From positions 1 through 19,552 of the forward strand of contig JAEWEO010000069.1 of NCBI GenBank assembly GCA_023389295.1: a stretch of DNA of 19,552 nucleotides. Direction: 5' to 3'. A model generated the notes under the pieces. That model searched no databases, was not told the origin of the DNA, and saw only the letters and a list, made by a program, of their open reading frames with translations. Source of the DNA: Bacillota bacterium. Lineage in GTDB: Bacteria > Bacillota > Clostridia > Lachnospirales > Lachnospiraceae. The first letter of the stretch is position 1. Every line of letters begins with the position of its first letter. The translations under genes and the position numbers were made by a program. This document shows positions 1 to 8,511 of this stretch, in pieces.

Positions 1-83
1 ACAGGCAAGAGGCTTATTTGGCATGCCCAAAAACATGAATTATAGAAACCTAACATTAAAATAGCTCTAAATACAGTAATGGA

Positions 84-104
84 GTGGGATTCCATGAATC
101 CCAC
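84..104. repeat. perfect 9-bp hairpin
   Basis: GTGGGATTC (84-92) and GAATCCCAC (96-104) form a perfect 9-bp inverted repeat around a CAT loop. No T-tract follows on either strand, so it is not a standard intrinsic terminator. It may belong to a transcription unit that ends upstream of the window, or be an intergenic palindromic repeat. The rest of 1-125 holds no gene that I can see. Confidence 0.5.
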
Positions 105-125
105 CCCAACTATTGACAAAGAGCC

Positions 126-155
126 AAAAAAACAGCACTAAAAGTGCTGTTTTTT
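126..155. terminator. bidirectional intrinsic terminator
   Basis: CAGCACT (133-139) pairs with AGTGCTG (143-149) around an AAA loop. A-tract 126-132 and T-tract 150-155 flank the stem, so it reads as a rho-independent terminator on both strands. On the minus strand it lies just past the stop of the small gene at 165-350 and would end transcription coming from the foldase/small-protein side. On the plus strand it could end an upstream unit outside the window. Confidence 0.85.
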
Positions 156-164
156 GTGGCTTTC

Positions 165-350
165 TTATTCACCGCCAGGGCCGCTGCGACCAGCTCCCTT
201 ACCTGGATTCTGTGAATGTGTATCTTTCATGGAGCCATTCTGGCTACGATTTGAACTGCCAGATTGAGCCTTGTTGCTGCTGGAAGTATTGTTTTTGCTG
301 CTTCCGGAAACATTATTTTTAGAACGGTTGTTATTATTATTCTTTTCCAT
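165..350 (-). CDS. small Asn/Ser/Gly-rich hydrophilic protein
   Basis: This 61-residue protein is not recognised by family. Its composition is extreme: a poly-Asn start (MEKNNNNN), a middle of Ser, Asn, Gly and Lys, and a Gly/Pro/Arg tail ending GRSGPGGE. It has no membrane segment, signal peptide or cysteine. I accept it as a gene because the minus strand carries AAAGGAG five to six bases before the ATG, and its stop sits ten bases before a strong terminator. The NPGKG-type tail and the size recall minor small acid-soluble spore proteins of Firmicutes, but that is only a compositional resemblance. It lies downstream of the foldase gene on the same strand with a gap of about 104 bases and no terminator seen between them, so the two may share a transcript. 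Confidence 0.6.
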   Translation of the reverse strand: MEKNNNNNRSKNNVSGSSKNNTSSSNKAQSGSSNRSQNGSMKDTHSQNPGKGAGRSGPGGE

Positions 351-454
351 AGTGATCTCCTTTCTAAAATATCATCTTTATTATTGCTAGAAAGAAGAAA
401 ATTATACAGTTTCCTGCTAGGATATCGAATAAAAATTATAAACCGTAGTAATCA

Positions 455-1555
455 TTAGTCAGCAAGAGTTAAACTTCCCATGGTAATGGATTTTAATGCA
501 CGATCGTTCATGCTATAGTCATATTTTTCTTGTATTTTTTTGTATACTTCGTCAAAGCCTTCATTTTCTGCAGTTGTAATTGCTTCCTCAACTGCATTAT
601 CATAACTTTCAGAGGAATTATTATTTACCATGCGAACGATGTAATAACCTTTTTCCTCTTCATAAATCTCACTTACATCACCATTTTCCATAGCGATCAT
701 CATAGCTTCAAATTCATCGGAATAAGTTGTATCACTTTCAATGAAGTTGGTCTTGGAGTAAGTAACTTCTTCTTCCTCATCCGGAAGTAATTTGGACCAA
801 TCCTCAGTTGTCTTAGCGGTTTCATAATAAGAATTAAGCTTATCATAAGCAGTTTTCTTCTCCTCATCAGATAAAGCTACACTATTGCCTTCTTCATCTG
901 TTGTGGTAGTTGAGACATATAAATATTCTATATCATATTGTCTATAGTCTTCATATTTAATCTCTGCTTTGAGTGCTTCATCATCGATATCAAGCGCATC
1001 AATTTTATCCTGACGGAAACGTTCTACAAGAGCTGATTTGCTTAGTACTTCGGTTAAGTATGCCTCTGTAAAGTCATTCTTTTTAATGGTAGCTTTGGAT
1101 AACTGACTCAGCAGGTTAGAAACATTCGTGTTGACGGTTTCTTTCTCCTCATCAGTAAGAGCATAGCCTTCTGCTGTAGCTTCTTTATAGAGAATTTCTG
1201 TATAAAGAGCACTATCCATTGCTTCACTTTTAGCAAGATCACGTACTGTAGTGCCGTCTTCATCAAAAGACATGTTCCAATAAGTACCGCCACCGCCAAA
1301 CATCTGATCATAATAATCGTATTGATATTCAATGGTATAAAAATAATAGCGTAAATCACTCATCTTGTATTTTTCACCATTTACTGTTAACAGAGTACTT
1401 TCATAAAATTCATCAACTAACAAGCCAACAATTAAAACAACGATTAATATAGCAGATACAATCAGCCAAGGTTTGGAAATTTTAGTAATGGGTTTTTGTT
1501 CTATAAGCCTGTCCTTTTTTACCTTTTTCGTTTTCAATTTTTTAGAATTGTTCAC
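455..1555 (-). CDS. membrane-anchored PrsA/SurA-like peptidyl-prolyl isomerase (foldase)
   Basis: The predicted product is an extracytoplasmic foldase that would help secreted proteins fold at the outer face of the membrane. The 366-residue protein has a Lys-rich cytoplasmic head (residues 1-28), one membrane segment (about 29-47, WLIVSAILIVVLIVGLLV), then a SurA_N-like helical region (about 55-190). A parvulin/PPIC-like domain follows (about 205-315), with the typical A...GDVSEIYEEEKGYYIVRM signature. There is no lipobox, so unlike Bacillus PrsA it is anchored by a helix rather than a lipid. The start is a GTG at 1553-1555 with GGAGGT (1565-1570) nine bases upstream; the nearby ATG overlapping the binding site is out of frame. 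The gene is divergent from the MoxR operon. Catalytic competence of the PPIase domain cannot be judged by eye. Confidence 0.8.
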   Translation of the reverse strand: MNNSKKLKTKKVKKDRLIEQKPITKISKPWLIVSAILIVVLIVGLLVDEFYESTLLTVNGEKYKMSDLRYYFYTIEYQYDYYDQMFGGGGTYWNMSFDEDGTTVRDLAKSEAMDSALYTEILYKEATAEGYALTDEEKETVNTNVSNLLSQLSKATIKKNDFTEAYLTEVLSKSALVERFRQDKIDALDIDDEALKAEIKYEDYRQYDIEYLYVSTTTTDEEGNSVALSDEEKKTAYDKLNSYYETAKTTEDWSKLLPDEEEEVTYSKTNFIESDTTYSDEFEAMMIAMENGDVSEIYEEEKGYYIVRMVNNNSSESYDNAVEEAITTAENEGFDEVYKKIQEKYDYSMNDRALKSITMGSLTLAD

Positions 1556-1590
1556 CTTTTTGCTACCTCCATAGTATTCTCATGAAATTA

Positions 1591-1618
1591 ATTTTAATCA
1601 TTTTATAGGATAAGTCAA
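1591..1618 (-). promoter_or_regulatory. sigma-A type promoter for the foldase gene
   Basis: Read on the minus strand, TTGACT (1613-1618), a 16-bp spacer and TAAAAT (1591-1596) lie about 35 bases upstream of the GTG start at 1555. Each hexamer matches consensus at five of six positions. Confidence 0.55.
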
Positions 1619-1688
1619 TACTAAAGCACCTAGTTCACAAAAATATCGCATTCATTTACACACTTGGGTAGATTTCAAATCTAAATAT

Positions 1689-1716
1689 TTGAATCCTATG
1701 ATTGGTGTGTTATAAT
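1689..1716 (+). promoter_or_regulatory. sigma-A type promoter for the moxR-DUF58-transglutaminase operon
   Basis: TTGAAT (1689-1694), a 16-bp spacer and a perfect TATAAT (1711-1716) lie 36 bases before the moxR start. It sits back to back with the foldase promoter in the 197-bp divergent region. Confidence 0.7.
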
Positions 1717-1752
1717 AAACAATAAATTACAAAGATAGGAAGTGGATGACAA

Positions 1753-2712
1753 ATGGATGCATATTATAAAAAAGCCCATCAGGTACTGGAAGAAGTAAAT
1801 AAGGTAGTAGTCGGAAAGCGAATGATCGTTTCAAAAGTTTTAGAGGCGATTCTAGCTAAGGGGCATATATTACTAGAAGATAATCCGGGCGTTGGGAAGA
1901 CTACATTAGCGCTGGCTTTTTCGAAAGCAATGGCACTAGAGCATCATCGTTTGCAATTTACACCGGATGTATTGCCAACGGATGTTGTCGGCTTTCATCT
2001 ACTGAGTAAGGATGGGGAAAGTTATCAATATAAACCCGGTGCTATTATGTGCAATCTTTTTCTTGCAGATGAGATTAATCGTACATCTTCGAAAACCCAA
2101 TCTGCATTGCTTGAGGTTATGGAAGAGGGTAAGGTTACGGTAGACAGCATTACTAGAGAGGTGCCTAAGCCCTTTTTTGTTATGGCAACTCAAAACCCCA
2201 TAGGCTCCATTGGAACACAGATGTTGCCTGAATCACAGTTGGATCGCTTTATGATACGATTAACCATGGGATATCCGGATAGAAGAAGTGAAATCGATAT
2301 CTTAAAAGAACGCCAGAATGTAAATCCGCTTGATTATGTTTCAAGCGTCGTTGATCAGGAGGAAATCCTTATGATGCAGAGTATGGTGGAAAATGTATTT
2401 GTACACGATTCTATTTATGAATATCTTACTATGTTAGTACAGCAAACCAGAGAAAATCCCCTCGTTGATTTGGGAGTTAGTCCAAGAGGATCGCTTGCAA
2501 TTATGAATATGATGAAAGCAAATGCTTTTTTAAATAGACGTGATTATGTCATTCCCTCCGATGTACAATACATTTTTAAGGATGTTGCAGCACATCGTAT
2601 GATTTTAAAGCCTAAGGCCAGAATCAACAATGTTACTGTGGACAACCTATTGGACGATATTTTGCGCATGATTAAAGCACCTAGAATTGTTGCGAAGGAA
2701 TATTATTCATAG
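1753..2712 (+). CDS. MoxR-family AAA+ ATPase
   Basis: This is a chaperone-like ATPase of the MoxR branch. MoxR proteins are generally encoded beside DUF58 or VWA-domain partners and are thought to help mature or remodel membrane or surface proteins. Over 319 residues the visible motifs are Walker A (NPGVGKTT, residues 44-51), Walker B (LFLADEINR, 102-110), sensor 1 (ATQNP, 145-149), and the MoxR-typical segments TPDVLPTDVVG (70-80) and LPESQLDRF (158-166). Length is normal for the family (about 310-330). The ATG at 1753 follows an AGGAAGTGG-type ribosome binding site. It is the first gene of a tight operon, with the DUF58 gene starting 18 bases after its stop. Its own substrate is unknown. 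Confidence 0.93.
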   Translation: MDAYYKKAHQVLEEVNKVVVGKRMIVSKVLEAILAKGHILLEDNPGVGKTTLALAFSKAMALEHHRLQFTPDVLPTDVVGFHLLSKDGESYQYKPGAIMCNLFLADEINRTSSKTQSALLEVMEEGKVTVDSITREVPKPFFVMATQNPIGSIGTQMLPESQLDRFMIRLTMGYPDRRSEIDILKERQNVNPLDYVSSVVDQEEILMMQSMVENVFVHDSIYEYLTMLVQQTRENPLVDLGVSPRGSLAIMNMMKANAFLNRRDYVIPSDVQYIFKDVAAHRMILKPKARINNVTVDNLLDDILRMIKAPRIVAKEYYS

Positions 2713-2730
2713 AAAGGTATGTGGTAGAAC

Positions 2731-3948
2731 ATGCATCGGAATAAATTGTACTATCTGCTACTTTTGATGGCAGTAGCGCTACTAGCGGTACTTTATAATA
2801 ATTACAACATGGGAATTATATTTCTGACAGTTCTTATACTGCCATTTTTTATGCTTGGCCTGTTATGCTATCAGTTTGGGAAAGTGAAGGTAGAGATAGT
2901 CTCTACGGCTCATATCGTGAACAAAGGGGAACGGATACCCATTACAATTTTAGTTGATAATCCGACCATTTTTCCAATCGCGAATCTTAAGATATATCTT
3001 ACCTATAAGAACAATTATATGAAAGATAAATTTAAGAAGGAATATCAGGTATCTGTAGACGGTAGAACAAAAACCACCGTCGTTTGTAAATTATCAAGCG
3101 AGTATGCGGGTAATCTGGAGATTTCTTTCAAAGGTATGAGAATTTATGATTATCTTAAAATTTTTTCTTTGAAAAGGAGAAATCTAGGAGAAATTAAGGT
3201 AGCTGTATTGCCGGTTTACTATGAAATAAATCAAAGAGATAGCTTTGACAGAAAGATTAGGATGATGGAAAGTGATCAATATTCCTATTATAGAAGTGGT
3301 GATGATCCTTCTGAGGTGTTTAATATTCGTGAATACCGGGAGGGAGATCGTTTGCAGCGGATTCATTGGAAGCTAAGTAGAAAACAGGGACAGCTGATGA
3401 TTAAGGAGTTTAGTGACCCTATGAACTGTTCCATCTTATTATTAATTAATCTTTGTACTCCAAGTATGGAGGAAACCCTGTTTTATATGGATGCCATTTT
3501 GGAATGCGCACTCTCTCTAGCCTATACATTCCTAAGGAATGGACAACCCTATTTAATAACCTGGTATGATCTAAAAACAGGGGGCTTTAGAACAGTTAGA
3601 GTGGAACAGGAAAAGGATCTTTATGAGGCAGTTGATGGTCTTTTACAGGCCAAACCATATGCTCAAAACATTGAGGTGTTGTCGACCTATCTCGCAGAAC
3701 ATCCAAGAGGGGTATATACAGATCTTTATTATTTGACAGGTGATATTCCTAAGAATGATATAGAGATGTTGTCCATCATTAGGGCGGAATCAAAACAACT
3801 AATCTATATAAATGAAGAAAATCAAGCATACGATGAGCAGGAGCTATCGGAGGATCAAGTGGAGAAATTCAAGGAGATAGGTGTTGATTTGTGGCCGGTT
3901 AACCTATCGAGTGTACGAAATGATTTGGAGCAGTTAGGGGTAGGATAG
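2731..3948 (+). CDS. DUF58 domain membrane protein
   Basis: A 405-residue DUF58 protein and likely partner of the upstream MoxR ATPase. Residues 6-22 and 27-46 form two hydrophobic segments that anchor it in the membrane. Residues 50-160 look like a beta-rich region with an NPT-containing strand pattern. The DUF58 signature follows at about 198-227: N-I-R-E-Y, then GDRLQRIHWKLSRKQG and the MIKEF end. The C-terminal part (230-400) resembles the VWA-like alpha/beta region found behind this signature. The gene lies 18 bases after moxR and 16 bases before the transglutaminase gene, so the three are almost certainly co-transcribed. The biochemical function of DUF58 is unknown. Confidence 0.9.
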   Translation: MHRNKLYYLLLLMAVALLAVLYNNYNMGIIFLTVLILPFFMLGLLCYQFGKVKVEIVSTAHIVNKGERIPITILVDNPTIFPIANLKIYLTYKNNYMKDKFKKEYQVSVDGRTKTTVVCKLSSEYAGNLEISFKGMRIYDYLKIFSLKRRNLGEIKVAVLPVYYEINQRDSFDRKIRMMESDQYSYYRSGDDPSEVFNIREYREGDRLQRIHWKLSRKQGQLMIKEFSDPMNCSILLLINLCTPSMEETLFYMDAILECALSLAYTFLRNGQPYLITWYDLKTGGFRTVRVEQEKDLYEAVDGLLQAKPYAQNIEVLSTYLAEHPRGVYTDLYYLTGDIPKNDIEMLSIIRAESKQLIYINEENQAYDEQELSEDQVEKFKEIGVDLWPVNLSSVRNDLEQLGVG

Positions 3949-3964
3949 AAACGGTGGTGATAAA

Positions 3965-6487
3965 ATGAAGAAAGAACATCAACAAGGGCTTTATATAGGA
4001 AATAATGTCAAGATATTGGAGGAAAAGCAGCGTGGGTTTTCCATTCTATCACGTTTGCTTCAGTTCATGGTGATAGTTCTTGGGGTATGGGGCTTTTTCG
4101 GCGGACTAATGGAGAGCATCAACCTTCCGGTTAATTTAATTCTAGTAAATCTAGTGATACTATTAAGTGCAGGTCTAATATATGCATTAAGCCTATTTTT
4201 GTCCTTTGATCTTATAAAACTCATTTCGGGTTTCTTTCTATATGGGTTATTTTTCTATGATCAACTACCCAGATTATTAAACGGCTTTTATATTGCAGAA
4301 AATAAAGTGATTGAACGGCTGGAGCGTTACTATGAAATAAGTATCAGTAAATATATTGCAGATTATACAACTGAGGTTTGGGATACCACTATATTAGTGA
4401 TTTTTCTAGTGTTTCCACTCGTCTTATTACTTACGGTTGCAGTTGTCAGAAGGCACATGTCCGGATTTGCAGTGGTTTTACTGTTTTTGCCAATAAGTGT
4501 CAGCTTTGCCTTTGGTTTAATTCCCTCAGAACGCTATTTGATTTCTTATATTATTGTAGTGATTTATTTGATTAGATCAAGCGATAGAAACCATAATATA
4601 AAGAGAGAACAAAGACCCATATTTCATCGAATTAACAGTAGTGCAGCGGTTTGGCTAAGTGTTTTGTGTCTCGTGCTCATATTCGGTCTAAAACTATTTA
4701 TCTCAGAAGCGGATTATAGTAATGTGACAACGATTAAGAAAATGAAAAAGGAGCTTCAAACAAAACTACTTAACTTATCGCTTGAGGATGTGACCAAAGA
4801 ATTTCAAGAAGTACCGATTTTTTCAAGTAATAAAGCCACAGGAGGTCTAAAGGGTGGCGAACTTGGGAAAGTTGGTGAAATAGAATATTCTGAATCGGAG
4901 CAGCTTCGAATTACGGCACCCTATAATGCGATTTCAAAAGGGGTATATCTAAAGGGCTATGTTGGGAGTGTTTATACCGGAGAGAGCTGGGATGAGCACT
5001 CGAAGGAGAACTATGCAGCTTATTCTGAATTAATAAAAGAGCTCCCGCTAGAGAACTTTTCTCCGGTTAATCAGGTGAATCAATTGATTAGAAGGAGTTT
5101 GGAAGAAGAGGAAGCAGATTATAAACCTAATTTTATGATTGGTGAGATGACAGTAGAATATGAGGATGCCAATAAAAAATATATGTATGCTCCTTATTAT
5201 ACTAATTTTATTTTAGAGGAGAATACTTCTTACGAACAGGATCTGTATGCAGCGCCGATTGTTAAGAAAGATAGTTATACCTTCCAATACTATTATGATG
5301 ATTTTTCCCAAAATAGTGTAGAATATATTTTTAATATTCCTTACAACGTGATACCGTCAGAGGAATATTTGGAGAAGGAAAGTTTGTACCGAGATTATGT
5401 ATATAATGCATATACACAAGTACCCGAGGAAGGTTTAGAACAGCTAAAGCAGGAAATGATGGAGTTGAAGGTAACGTTATCCGACGGGACAATATATGAT
5501 AAGATTTTGTATGTTCAGAATTATCTGGAGCAAAATACAAAATATTCTCTTACTCCGGGAGTATTACCGAAAAATAAGGATTTTGTGGAGTACTTTTTAT
5601 ACGAGAATCAGAAAGGCTTTTGTGCTCATTATGCATCAGCAACAACCCTGATGCTACGACTTCTTGGGATTCCTACCAGATATGTTGAAGGATATGCGAT
5701 TGGGGCATCGGATATTGAACGAAATAAAATAAATGAGCATATTGCACAATCATATGTAGGAGAAACGATAGAAGTAGAGGTATCAGTAAAAGATTATAAT
5801 GCTCATGCTTGGGTGGAGGTCTATGTTGACTATATCGGATGGATTCCCGTGGACTTAACCCCTGCATCAGAGATTGGGTATGCTTCTTTGGAACGATCTA
5901 ATCTAGATGATGCCACCTTAGAGATGAGCCCTACGCCACCTTTGCCTACGAAAGAGCCCCAAGTACCGGAACAAGAAACAAAGCCTAAGGAAGAAGAAAA
6001 AACGGAGACACAAAAGGGGGACCAATACGGTACTGCCGGAGAGGGTGTAAATGCTCAGTCAAAGAAGACAGAGACGCTCTTAATCCTACTAATAGTGTTT
6101 TTTGTTATAGTAGGGCTTGTAGTTACTTGTTATTTCTGGTTACAAAGGAGAAAAAAGAGTCATAATTTAGAGAGCTATAATAAGCGAGCGATAAGGAGAT
6201 ACGTACAAATAGAGCGAATTATTAATTTAACCCATAAGCTTAAAAAGCAAGGTCTTTTGTTAGAAGAATCGGAGGAGTATGTTAGGGAATGTTATCCTCG
6301 GATGGATGCAAATTTATTTACCTCTTGCATGGAGATTGTACGAAAGGCGAGATTTGGTAAGAGGGAAATCACGATGGAAGAATATGCGGCCTTGGAGGCG
6401 ATCTACCATTATCTTAAGGAAGAGGCAGAGAAAGAACTCGGTTTTGGTAAAAGAATGTACTTAAAATTACTAAGTTACCTTTGGTAA
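3965..6487 (+). CDS. polytopic transglutaminase-like protein (TgpA-type)
   Basis: This 840-residue membrane protein carries an extracytoplasmic transglutaminase/cysteine-protease-like domain. About seven hydrophobic segments fill the N-terminus (about 31-50, 55-80, 82-100, 141-162, 166-184, 190-204, 228-247). A large extracellular part follows, with the transglutaminase core near 495-632. The catalytic triad is visible: Cys553 in KGFCAHYAS, His614 in YNAHAWVEV and Asp630 in IPVDLTP. A Pro/Glu/Lys-rich linker (about 650-700) leads to a last membrane helix (about 704-726) and a cytoplasmic, DUF4129-like C-terminal region. The start has a modest GGTGGTG ribosome binding site. It is the third gene of the MoxR-DUF58-TgpA arrangement seen in many bacteria. 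No classical terminator is visible after the stop. The intact triad suggests an active enzyme; its substrate is unknown. Confidence 0.92.
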   Translation: MKKEHQQGLYIGNNVKILEEKQRGFSILSRLLQFMVIVLGVWGFFGGLMESINLPVNLILVNLVILLSAGLIYALSLFLSFDLIKLISGFFLYGLFFYDQLPRLLNGFYIAENKVIERLERYYEISISKYIADYTTEVWDTTILVIFLVFPLVLLLTVAVVRRHMSGFAVVLLFLPISVSFAFGLIPSERYLISYIIVVIYLIRSSDRNHNIKREQRPIFHRINSSAAVWLSVLCLVLIFGLKLFISEADYSNVTTIKKMKKELQTKLLNLSLEDVTKEFQEVPIFSSNKATGGLKGGELGKVGEIEYSESEQLRITAPYNAISKGVYLKGYVGSVYTGESWDEHSKENYAAYSELIKELPLENFSPVNQVNQLIRRSLEEEEADYKPNFMIGEMTVEYEDANKKYMYAPYYTNFILEENTSYEQDLYAAPIVKKDSYTFQYYYDDFSQNSVEYIFNIPYNVIPSEEYLEKESLYRDYVYNAYTQVPEEGLEQLKQEMMELKVTLSDGTIYDKILYVQNYLEQNTKYSLTPGVLPKNKDFVEYFLYENQKGFCAHYASATTLMLRLLGIPTRYVEGYAIGASDIERNKINEHIAQSYVGETIEVEVSVKDYNAHAWVEVYVDYIGWIPVDLTPASEIGYASLERSNLDDATLEMSPTPPLPTKEPQVPEQETKPKEEEKTETQKGDQYGTAGEGVNAQSKKTETLLILLIVFFVIVGLVVTCYFWLQRRKKSHNLESYNKRAIRRYVQIERIINLTHKLKKQGLLLEESEEYVRECYPRMDANLFTSCMEIVRKARFGKREITMEEYAALEAIYHYLKEEAEKELGFGKRMYLKLLSYLW

Positions 6488-6507
6488 AAATGTGAAAATA
6501 ACTTCTA

Positions 6508-6531
6508 ACCATAGCTATATTATGGTATACT
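6508..6531 (+). promoter_or_regulatory. extended -10 promoter overlapping an inverted repeat
   Basis: TGG-TATACT (6523-6531) is an extended -10 element 42 bases before the cytidylate-kinase-like gene. The -35 region (TTCTAA, 6503-6508) is poor. ACCATA (6508-6513) and TATGGT (6521-6526) form an inverted repeat spaced by seven bases that covers the spacer and the edge of the -10, a layout compatible with an operator. No regulator can be named. Confidence 0.5.
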
Positions 6532-6573
6532 AACTATATAAAATAGGTTTATTTTAAAGATTGGAGTGGTTAC

Positions 6574-7194
6574 ATGAATAAAGTAATTACAATCAGTAGA
6601 CAGTTTGGTAGTGGTGGAAGAGAGATTGGAGCGAAATTGGCAGACAAACTTGGAATTCCTTTTTATGATAAGGAGCTAATTACAAGAGCAGCGAAAGAAA
6701 GCGGTTTTGCGGAATCGGCTTTTGAAAATGTAGAAAAGAAGGCTACCAACAGTCTCCTTTATTCCATTGCCATGGGAATGAATGCTTATGGTAATCAAGA
6801 GATAGGATTTTCACAGCTGTCTCTGGATGACCAGCTTTACCTTATTCAAGCGAATATCATTCGCCAGATTGCACAGGAGGGACCGTGCGTTATTGTTGGG
6901 CGTTGTGCGGATTATATTCTGAAGGATTATGACAATGTTGTAAATATCTTTATCTGGGCAAGCCTTCAGGCAAGGAAAGAACGAGTAATTCAGTTATACA
7001 ATAGAAAAGAAAATAAAGTAGAAGAAGAGTTAATAAAAACAGATAAGCGCAGAGCCAACTATTATTATTATCATGCGAATGAAAAATGGGGTAAAACAGA
7101 AAATTATCATCTGTCCATTCGTAGTGACTTTATTGGAATCGATAATTGCGTAGAATGCATCCTTCGTTATCTGGAATATACGGAAAGGGGCTAA
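6574..7194 (+). CDS. cytidylate-kinase-like family protein
   Basis: A 206-residue P-loop kinase-like protein of the Cytidylate_kin2 group. The N-terminal nucleotide loop reads SRQFGSGGREIG (residues 8-19), followed by the IPFYDKELI segment (28-36) typical of this group. A later GRCADYIL (109-116) matches the second conserved block. These proteins resemble CMP kinase but are distinct from the canonical cmk product, and their substrate is generally not established. The ATG follows GGAGTGG at a good distance. The gene ends eight bases before the start chosen for the AI-2E family gene, so the two are likely co-transcribed from the promoter near 6526. Confidence 0.85.
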   Translation: MNKVITISRQFGSGGREIGAKLADKLGIPFYDKELITRAAKESGFAESAFENVEKKATNSLLYSIAMGMNAYGNQEIGFSQLSLDDQLYLIQANIIRQIAQEGPCVIVGRCADYILKDYDNVVNIFIWASLQARKERVIQLYNRKENKVEEELIKTDKRRANYYYYHANEKWGKTENYHLSIRSDFIGIDNCVECILRYLEYTERG

Positions 7195-7202
7195 CACCAC
7201 GA

Positions 7203-8387
7203 ATGAATTGGAAGAACAAAATTAATTGGAAATATATGCAGATTTCCATATATGTCATAATTACGGTATTAATTATATATGCACTAAGTTTAATTTTAAA
7301 AAGCTCACCAAAGATAATCAATCAAATACTGGATAAATTAAGTTGGGTAATTGGCGTAATTAAACCTGTGATTATTGGTTTTGCCTTTGCTTATATTCTG
7401 GATCCTATCGTTAACTTTTTTGATCGAAGATACCAAAAGCTAAAAACGAAAAAGTTTTTTAGTAGGATTGTAGCTCCAAGGACATGGGCTGCTATTACTG
7501 CGGTTCTTCTGGTAATCATAGCTATTTCAGGCTTGATTTCTCTGCTGGTATTTGCAGTTACTGATCAGATTCGCCTTGCCAATCTGGATGACTTAACAAG
7601 ATTAATCGATGCTTATAAGGAGAATCTTGACGGATTCTATAAAACCTTATTAGCAAAATTAAAAGAATTTGATATTCAATCCCAGCAGTTTGAGCAATAT
7701 GTAGCAACGGTTACTGCATCTATTGCTACTGCCATAATGAATCTAACAGATATGGCATTAACATCGATTACGAATATTTCCAGTTATTTTACTACAATTT
7801 TCTTTAGCTTTATTATTGGTTTCTATTTCATGATAGATGGAAGAATGTTCTTATCTTATATAAAAAAAGTATGTCAAGCTTTGTTTAGCGAGAACCTAAA
7901 TCGTAAAATGACCGGTATGGTTCATGATCTTGATGAGGTGTTTTCCGGTTATATTAGAGGCCAGCTTACAGATGCTGTTTTCATGATGTTTTTAATTAGC
8001 ATCACATTATCGATTATAGGCGTGAAGTTTGCCATTCTAATTGGCGTTTTTGCAGGTATTGGTAACTTAATTCCTTACTTTGGACCAATCGTTGCCTATG
8101 TTAGTACATCCATTGTATGTCTGATGAATGGTGATATTAAATTATGGGTTATTTCAATGATAGCCCTACTTGTAATTCAAGCCATAGATGGTAATTTAAT
8201 TGGACCGAAGTTATTAAGTCAATCCATTCAGATCCATCCGCTGATTATCATTATATCACTTATCTTTGGTAGCGCAGTCGGTGGTTTCCTTGGAATGCTT
8301 TTGGCTGTTCCGGTGGGCGCTTATATTAAACTGGTAATTGTGCGCTTTGTAGACCGGAGGTTAGAATATAAAGGGTTAAACAAATAA
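7203..8387 (+). CDS. AI-2E family transporter (PerM/YtvI-like)
   Basis: A polytopic membrane protein of the AI-2E exporter/PerM family; members have been linked to export of small molecules or to ion antiport, and the substrate here cannot be told. I chose the ATG at 7203 (394 residues). AAAGGGG at 7184-7190 lies 12 bases upstream, and the frame's earlier TTG (7146) and ATG (7155) start inside the preceding gene without a binding site. Hydrophobic segments lie near residues 12-33, 50-75, 100-125, 195-225 and several in the last 130 residues. A long amphipathic region sits between about 130 and 190. The family hallmark GNLIPYFGP is at about residues 286-294. Length is usual for the family. Confidence 0.88.
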   Translation: MNWKNKINWKYMQISIYVIITVLIIYALSLILKSSPKIINQILDKLSWVIGVIKPVIIGFAFAYILDPIVNFFDRRYQKLKTKKFFSRIVAPRTWAAITAVLLVIIAISGLISLLVFAVTDQIRLANLDDLTRLIDAYKENLDGFYKTLLAKLKEFDIQSQQFEQYVATVTASIATAIMNLTDMALTSITNISSYFTTIFFSFIIGFYFMIDGRMFLSYIKKVCQALFSENLNRKMTGMVHDLDEVFSGYIRGQLTDAVFMMFLISITLSIIGVKFAILIGVFAGIGNLIPYFGPIVAYVSTSIVCLMNGDIKLWVISMIALLVIQAIDGNLIGPKLLSQSIQIHPLIIIISLIFGSAVGGFLGMLLAVPVGAYIKLVIVRFVDRRLEYKGLNK

Positions 8388-8409
8388 AACTTTCCAAGAT
8401 ATAACAAAA

Positions 8410-8437
8410 TTGTAAGGAAAATTTAAGAAATTATATA
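8410..8437 (+). promoter_or_regulatory. possible promoter for the ABC exporter locus
   Basis: TTGTAA (8410-8415), a 16-bp spacer and TATATA (8432-8437) lie about 75 bases before the ATPase gene. Both hexamers are partial matches in AT-rich DNA, so this is tentative. No terminator is seen between the AI-2E family gene and this point, so read-through is also possible. Confidence 0.35.
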
Positions 8438-8511
8438 GTCAATATTTAATAAATTTAATGTAGCATAATAGGAGTGTAGGTGCCTATGAATCGGGGATAT
8501 TAGGAAGGTGT

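Noticed and set aside
7146..7202. Earlier TTG/ATG starts for the AI-2E family gene
   Set aside because: They lie inside the preceding gene without a binding site; the ATG at 7203 has AAAGGGG upstream and gives a normal N-terminus.
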